Source of the DNA: F23-D06 sp045116675
GTDB lineage: Bacteria > Bacteroidota > Bacteroidia > Bacteroidales > WCHB1-69
Reading direction: 5' to 3'
NCBI GenBank assembly: GCA_045116675.1
Contig: JBGUMF010000017.1
Coordinates: forward strand, 1 to 64,000
Length of the DNA: 64,000 nucleotides
This document shows, in pieces, positions 59,416 through 64,000 of the stretch. Each line of letters begins with the position of its first letter. Position 1 is the first letter of the stretch. The position numbers and the translations under genes are program-made. The notes under the pieces are model-generated. The model was not told the origin of the DNA. It searched no databases and was given only the letters and a program-made list of their open reading frames with translations.

Positions 59416-62400
59416 TTATATATAAAGCAATTTCCCTTCCACTTTCGGATACCCCATCTCACGTAGCAAGGCGCAGTATCCGTCTATCTGCTTTTGGTAC
59501 TGCTCGTGCGGCTGGCCTGTCTTGTAGTCGATGACCATCACCTTGTCAGGCAAGAACACTACACGGTCGGGACGGTGCTGGTTGCCTTGGCTGTCCAGAA
59601 TGGTGATTTCGTTGCGCACGTCCGCGCCGGGCGCGAAGCATGGCCGCAGGGTGTCATCTTCCAGAATGTGCTGCAAAACAGTCCGCAGGCGTTCCTTCCG
59701 CACGGGTTCCACATGGGAGATGAAAGTGTCGATTTCCGCCATGGAGGTGGGAAACACGTCCAATCCGGACAAGAAATCATGGACAAAGGTCCCTTCCACC
59801 CTCGGGTCGTCCTCGGACAAAGTCTCCTGACTTTCAAAACGGAGCGTGTCGATGGAGAAATCGGACAAGACAACTTTAGGGATGATATTTTCCTGGTCCT
59901 TTTTATCCGTTTCTTTCTTATTTTTCTTCTTCCAACCCCGGTCTCCGAAGTAGTAGAACTGTTTGTCTTCCGTGTCCTGCTCAAAAAGCAGTCCGCCGTC
60001 CGGATGGTTCTCATTGTTGCAGAAGGAGAGCAGATGGTCGCCGTAGCCGCTCCCGCTTGTTTTGCTGTGTTTGGTGATGATATACAACATTTCGCTGGCA
60101 CGCGTATGGGCCACATACAGCAGATTCAGGGAATCCATGCCACGGCTTTCACTTTCATCCAAATATTGCTGCTCGTAGGAAGAACCCATGCAGCCCTTTT
60201 CGCTCAATTCAATATAGGCGACTTCTGAGTCTGAGATTTTTGTCCAGATGGGTTTCAGTTTGTTGGCAGAAGATGTGTAGGGCAGGATGACAACCGGGTA
60301 TTCCAACCCTTTGGATTTATGGATAGTGCTGACAGTGATGGCGTTATATTTTCCAGTGAGCTTTATGGCGGGTTTGCTCTTGGTGTCGTTGACCATCTGC
60401 CACCAGCTCAAGAATGCGGTGATCTCGCCGGTGTGGGTTTTCAGATAGTTGAGAACCACATTTTCAAAGCTGACAACAAAAGGGCTTTGTAGCTTGTCCA
60501 ATCCGTAGAATCCGATAATCTCCCGAATGAGGATCCAGAAAGGCTGTGACCGCCACTCTTCACAAGGTATCTGGAGCCCGAATTTCTGTTTCAACAGGTC
60601 CTGGAAATTGGAGTCGGCGTGTAGTGCGAACAGGATTTCTTCCATGCTCTTTTCACGAAGATGGATGCGGGATAGAAAATGGAGGATGGTCGCCTGAGCC
60701 AGCAGGTCTTTCGGACGAATCAGATGGCGGAGGGTTTGGATGATGAGGTTCACCTCTGCGGATGTGTTGAGTGTCAGGGCTTTTTCGGTGATGACATGCC
60801 AGCCCTGTTTCAACATGAGGTTGCTCATGCGGGCGCAGCTGTCGTTGCCGGAATAGAGCACGGCGATGTCGCCCTCCTCATACCCGCGCATCAGCGCATC
60901 CTTGACGGCAAAGAGCACCTCCGCATCCGGCACCGTGATGTCCGGATCCTCTTTTATGGCTTGTATGAAATCGTTTCCGGGTTGGAAATGGGTACGGGAG
61001 GCGAGGCTCTTTTTGTCGATATTGGAAGTTCCTATATACACTTGCACCAAACCCGGCTCTTTTTTCACGATATCCTGCTCCAATCCGGAGGCGTAATACT
61101 TGTCCAGGTTTTTGGCTTGGGAATAATATTTGAAAAACAGGTTGTTGAAAGTGACCACCGAGGCGAGGGAACGGAAATTCTTCTGAAGCGGCTCGGAATG
61201 GTAAGTCTCTTTGGTGACCATACGCAGGTCGGGGTCGGTTTGAAGCCGGTTGAGGTCGGTGAGTTTGTAGAAGAGGTCGGCATCGCCGTTACGGAACCGG
61301 TAGATGGCCTGTTTCACGTCCCCGAAAAGCGACACGTCGCGTCCGTTGGCGAGGGCGTTGTTGATGATGAGAGGCTTCAGGTCGTCCCATTGCATCTGTG
61401 ATGTGTCCTGAAATTCATCGATGAAGAAGTTGTCGAAACGGATGCGGTCGAACAGATATTCATAGCCGCGATTTTGTATCGTCTCGTATATCAATGTGTT
61501 GGATTCGTTGAGGATGAAGAAGTTGTTCTGCTGTTTGATCTCCTCCATTTTTTTCTGCAAATCGGTCAGGAGGGTGAGCTTGTCGGCATTCTTGATTAGG
61601 ATTTTATAATCCCGATATTGGCGTACAGGGTCTTTTAGAAGGTCACGAATCCGGTAGAAACAATCTTCTAAGTGCGGGACTACCTCATCCAGAAGAGTGG
61701 TTTCATCACTGGTGAGCTTTGTTTTTTTGAGATAGCCGCCTGTTTTTTTATTCTGGAATTTTTCAAGGCTTTCCAGATAATAGGTGACAGGGTCGTTTAA
61801 AACATCTTCAAACCAATGGCTGAAGGTCGGACTGTTCAGGCTCAGTCCTGCAAGGCGGGCCATCCAGCTGCTGCCTTCCTGGGCTGTCTGGCGGATGCGT
61901 TCGCGCAGCTCGTCGGGCGTGTTCCGAAGCCAGGCGCGAATCTTCGCATTGTTCTCGCGGATGGTGTCGGCGTCCGTATTGCGGAGAATCTGGATGTATT
62001 GGTAATTTTTTTCCGCATTGTCGTAAAGGATGTCCAAGGCGGCCCGCAACTCCCTGTCGATGTTGAGGTTGCCGGTTTCCTCCATGCTGTTGTCCAACAG
62101 GGCGAGGATTCGTTTGGCCAGATTGGTGGAGGCGGAGAGTTCGTTCAGCAGTTGGTCGATGGCCTCGATGTAAAACTCGTCCATCTCAATCAGGACGGAG
62201 TAGGTGAGGCTGAGTTTGAGGCTGATGGCCGAGGAACGGATAACCCGTTGGAAGAAGCTGTCGATGGTGGAGATGGTGAAGCGTGCGTAGTCGTACAGGA
62301 TGCGCTGGAGCAGCTCTTTGGATTCCCGCTGCATGAAACGGGCAAGCACATCCGGGTCGGGCTGGTTTGTGCCGAAGAGCTTTGCCACGACCATATTATA

Positions 62401-62661
62401 GATGGCTTTGGCACCGCCTCCGATTTTATCGGCCGGTTCAAAGGCGAAGGCGGTCAGCGTGCGCACGATGCGGTCCTTCATCTCCCCGGCAGCGTTGTTG
62501 GTGAAGGTGATACCCAGGATCTTCTGGAACAAATCCAGATGCAGTTCCGCGCCCGCCTGGCCGATATGCTTGCTGTCGTATCGGAAACAGAGTGTGAGGA
62601 AATCGGCCACCAGGCTGGTGGTCTTGCCGGCACCGGCGGAAGCGGAGTAGGTGGTGAACAT
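59416..62661 (-). CDS. UvrD/RecB-type helicase-nuclease (AddA-like)
   Basis: A 1081-residue double-strand-break repair enzyme. Walker A SASAGAGKTTSLVADF (6-21), Walker B FIDEFQDTSQMQWDDL, GDVKQAIYRFRNGDADLF, and VSTIHKSKGLEYPVVILPY are superfamily 1 helicase motifs. The C-terminal PD-(D/E)xK nuclease has VMVIDYKTGQP with upstream acidic residues. It corresponds to AddA or the RecB of RecBCD; the partner (AddB/RecC) is not in the window. It is last in a leftward row with the flavoprotein and phosphatase genes, three bases after the former. Confidence 0.9.
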   Translation of the reverse strand: MFTTYSASAGAGKTTSLVADFLTLCFRYDSKHIGQAGAELHLDLFQKILGITFTNNAAGEMKDRIVRTLTAFAFEPADKIGGGAKAIYNMVVAKLFGTNQPDPDVLARFMQRESKELLQRILYDYARFTISTIDSFFQRVIRSSAISLKLSLTYSVLIEMDEFYIEAIDQLLNELSASTNLAKRILALLDNSMEETGNLNIDRELRAALDILYDNAEKNYQYIQILRNTDADTIRENNAKIRAWLRNTPDELRERIRQTAQEGSSWMARLAGLSLNSPTFSHWFEDVLNDPVTYYLESLEKFQNKKTGGYLKKTKLTSDETTLLDEVVPHLEDCFYRIRDLLKDPVRQYRDYKILIKNADKLTLLTDLQKKMEEIKQQNNFFILNESNTLIYETIQNRGYEYLFDRIRFDNFFIDEFQDTSQMQWDDLKPLIINNALANGRDVSLFGDVKQAIYRFRNGDADLFYKLTDLNRLQTDPDLRMVTKETYHSEPLQKNFRSLASVVTFNNLFFKYYSQAKNLDKYYASGLEQDIVKKEPGLVQVYIGTSNIDKKSLASRTHFQPGNDFIQAIKEDPDITVPDAEVLFAVKDALMRGYEEGDIAVLYSGNDSCARMSNLMLKQGWHVITEKALTLNTSAEVNLIIQTLRHLIRPKDLLAQATILHFLSRIHLREKSMEEILFALHADSNFQDLLKQKFGLQIPCEEWRSQPFWILIREIIGFYGLDKLQSPFVVSFENVVLNYLKTHTGEITAFLSWWQMVNDTKSKPAIKLTGKYNAITVSTIHKSKGLEYPVVILPYTSSANKLKPIWTKISDSEVAYIELSEKGCMGSSYEQQYLDESESRGMDSLNLLYVAHTRASEMLYIITKHSKTSGSGYGDHLLSFCNNENHPDGGLLFEQDTEDKQFYYFGDRGWKKKNKKETDKKDQENIIPKVVLSDFSIDTLRFESQETLSEDDPRVEGTFVHDFLSGLDVFPTSMAEIDTFISHVEPVRKERLRTVLQHILEDDTLRPCFAPGADVRNEITILDSQGNQHRPDRVVFLPDKVMVIDYKTGQPHEQYQKQIDGYCALLREMGYPKVEGKLLYI

Positions 62662-62664
62662 GGG

Positions 62665-63780
62665 TTATGGTTTACAAGTGATGGTTTGATATACGATGAG
62701 GGCGGATGCGAAGGCGAAAAACAGGTTGTACCCGCCGCAGATGCCGTCCATATCAAGCATTTCGCCTGTGGCGTAAAGTCCGGGGAAACGTTTCAGCGAA
62801 AAATCAGGATTCACCTCCTGCAGGTCGATGCCGCCGTGGCACACCTGGGCGAAATCAAGGGCGTAGGTGCCGGAAATTTTCAATTTGAAACGGTTGACAT
62901 CAAAGGCTTTCTGTTCGTAGAGGGCGTTGAGTTTGGGATGAAGCACGCCTTTCAGCGTGTGGAACCGTTGCCAGTGGGCTTCCGCGTTGAAATTCTCGTC
63001 GTGGTAGATGAGGTTGAGTTGCAGGAAACAGTGTTCTTTGGAGGGAAGACGGTTGTAATAGGCCGACAGGTTCAGGATGACAATGCCGGAGATGCCGTCC
63101 TCCTTGAAGGTGACCTCGCCGGCTTCCCGGTGGATGAGGCGGTCGCCTTGCCATAGTTCGGCAATGACGCGCGTGCGGCAGCCGGCTAAGGATTTCGGAT
63201 AATCCTCAATGGTGAAGCCCACCAAAGAGGGCTCGAACGGATGGATGTTCAAGTGTAGGTCGTCCAAAAAACGGTTGTATTCTTTCCTGTTTTTGGCTAT
63301 CATGTTGGCTGGGGTTCCGGAAGCGAACACCACATGGTCGAAGGGCTCCGGAAAGTCGTCAATGTACCATTTGCCGTCCCTGTTTTCCAGATGTTTCACC
63401 TTGTGTTCAAGGATGGCGTGGCAGTTTTGCCGTTCGGGCTCCCACAGGAGGTCCACGACGGTCTGCGAGAACTGGCTGCTGGGATAGACACGCCCCTCTT
63501 CATCGGCAGTCATGGTCAGCCCCATCTGTTCAAATGTTTGGCGGAGCCGTTCGGGTGTGACCTGCTGCAGCAACTGCTGAGCGAATTCGGGATGGTTGTA
63601 CCCCTCAGGGTCTATATGCTCGTTGAAGAGGTTGGCTTTGCCCCCGCCGGACGCGCGCAGCTTGGTGCCCACATTGCGGCACCGCTCGAAAACATATACC
63701 TGACAGTCGGTATGATCCAACAGCTTCCTGGTCAGGAATAGGCCGGAGGCTCCGGCACCGATGATAGCGATGCGGCTCAT
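62665..63780 (-). CDS. HI0933-family flavoprotein (putative NAD(P)/FAD oxidoreductase)
   Basis: A 371-residue FAD-binding protein. The dinucleotide motif GAGASG is at 8-13, KLRASGGGKANLFN follows, and YATGEMLDMDGICGGYNLFF with ASALIVYQ near the C-terminus is the family's second FAD motif. Substrate unknown; this family is widely annotated as an aminoacetone-type oxidoreductase without proof. It overlaps the upstream phosphatase gene by four bases. Confidence 0.88.
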   Translation of the reverse strand: MSRIAIIGAGASGLFLTRKLLDHTDCQVYVFERCRNVGTKLRASGGGKANLFNEHIDPEGYNHPEFAQQLLQQVTPERLRQTFEQMGLTMTADEEGRVYPSSQFSQTVVDLLWEPERQNCHAILEHKVKHLENRDGKWYIDDFPEPFDHVVFASGTPANMIAKNRKEYNRFLDDLHLNIHPFEPSLVGFTIEDYPKSLAGCRTRVIAELWQGDRLIHREAGEVTFKEDGISGIVILNLSAYYNRLPSKEHCFLQLNLIYHDENFNAEAHWQRFHTLKGVLHPKLNALYEQKAFDVNRFKLKISGTYALDFAQVCHGGIDLQEVNPDFSLKRFPGLYATGEMLDMDGICGGYNLFFAFASALIVYQTITCKP

Positions 63781-64000
63781 TCGGGGTTGTCGATTAGGAA
63801 GTGTTTGACGGATTGTTGGAATTCCGGGAAGAGGTCGGGGCCGGAGGCGATGATCTCACCGCCGAAAAGCCAGTTGTTGCCGCCGGAGAAGTCGGAGACC
63901 TGGCCGCCGGCCTGCTGGATGATGAAGGCACCCGCCGCCACATCGTAGGGTTTCATGCCGTACTCAAAGTAGCCGTCGCAGCGCCCGCATGCCACGTATG
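63777..64000 (-). CDS. Inositol monophosphatase family protein, C-terminal part
   Basis: The 3' end (about 74 codons) of a leftward gene cut by the right edge of the window. YVACGRCDGYFEYGMKPYDV followed by AAGAFIIQQAGGQVSDFSGG is the C-terminal signature of inositol monophosphatase-like enzymes, with the metal-binding Asp in KPYDVAAG. Members act on inositol or sugar phosphates, 3'-phosphoadenosine phosphate or fructose bisphosphate; which one cannot be told. Its stop overlaps the flavoprotein start. Confidence 0.9.
   Translation of the reverse strand, partial: YVACGRCDGYFEYGMKPYDVAAGAFIIQQAGGQVSDFSGGNNWLFGGEIIASGPDLFPEFQQSVKHFLIDNPE

Noticed and set aside
61816..63156. Rightward open frame spanning the addA-like and flavoprotein genes
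   Set aside because: It covers two genes with clear family motifs on the minus strand; an antisense artefact of base composition.
1..64000. tRNA or rRNA genes
   Set aside because: I looked through the intergenic stretches and saw no cloverleaf with a TTCGA-type arm and no rRNA-like sequence; a covariance-model search would be decisive.

Overview
The window reads as chromosomal DNA from an anaerobic member of the Bacteroidetes, most likely order Bacteroidales. Three things support this. Many genes carry the Bacteroidetes-type -7 box TAnnTTTGC at the expected place. The families are typical of the phylum: an UpxY-type NusG paralogue, PspC/GIN-domain proteins, a TolB-like surface protein with a barrel end, YfhO, and HipA proteins with a zinc ribbon. 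HydF (maturation of [FeFe]-hydrogenase) and MeaB suggest fermentative, hydrogen-linked and propionate-type metabolism. The species cannot be read from the sequence.

Layout. 0-14 kb: the 3' end of a type I restriction subunit gene (hsdR), a NERD-domain protein, a PadR regulator with a PspC membrane protein, a two-gene ChrA transporter, the Fo part of ATP synthase (atpB-E-F, not followed by atpH/A/G), a large TolB-like surface protein, hydF, a DinJ-type antitoxin with a PIN toxin, and rimO. 14-42.4 kb: a surface-polysaccharide region opened by an UpxY antiterminator and a flippase. It is interrupted at 16.4-23.5 kb by an AT-rich accessory island, then resumes with a cytidylyltransferase / two asparagine-synthase-like / LicD module, a UDP-GlcNAc 2-epimerase and a glycosyltransferase. 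A leftward GT2-yfhO pair and a complete hipB-hipS-hipT toxin-antitoxin operon follow. Then come a GT4 enzyme, GDP-heptose genes (hddA, hddC, gmhA), a phosphohexomutase, a second flippase and another GT4 enzyme. 42.4-64 kb: ordinary core genes (a pseudouridine synthase, rpmH, a SurA-like isomerase, moxR, an orphan histidine kinase, lipoproteins, meaB, lon, rpmE2, purE, prfA, an AddA-like nuclease-helicase, a flavoprotein and the end of an inositol-phosphatase gene).

How the parts fit. The polysaccharide genes can be read as making activated precursors (CDP-glycerol or similar, UDP-ManNAc, GDP-heptose, hexose 1-phosphate), assembling them with several glycosyltransferases and LicD, and exporting them with two Wzx-like flippases. 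The island holds a DUF4143 ATPase, a HipA-like kinase followed by a separate HipA N-domain, a membrane protein / small protein / PIN-like gene row in which the PIN gene is frameshifted at a run of seven T, and a cytosolic trypsin-like protease. Nothing in it is needed for glycan synthesis, and it looks like a toxin-antitoxin or defence insertion.

Best candidates for something undescribed: the TagD-AsnB-AsnB-LicD module; the kinase-first split HipA pair, which differs in order from the hipBST operon 14 kb away; the twin TATATG-N6-CATATA operators at hipBST; and the membrane/small/PIN/protease row. No CRISPR array, tRNA, rRNA or recognisable transposase was seen.
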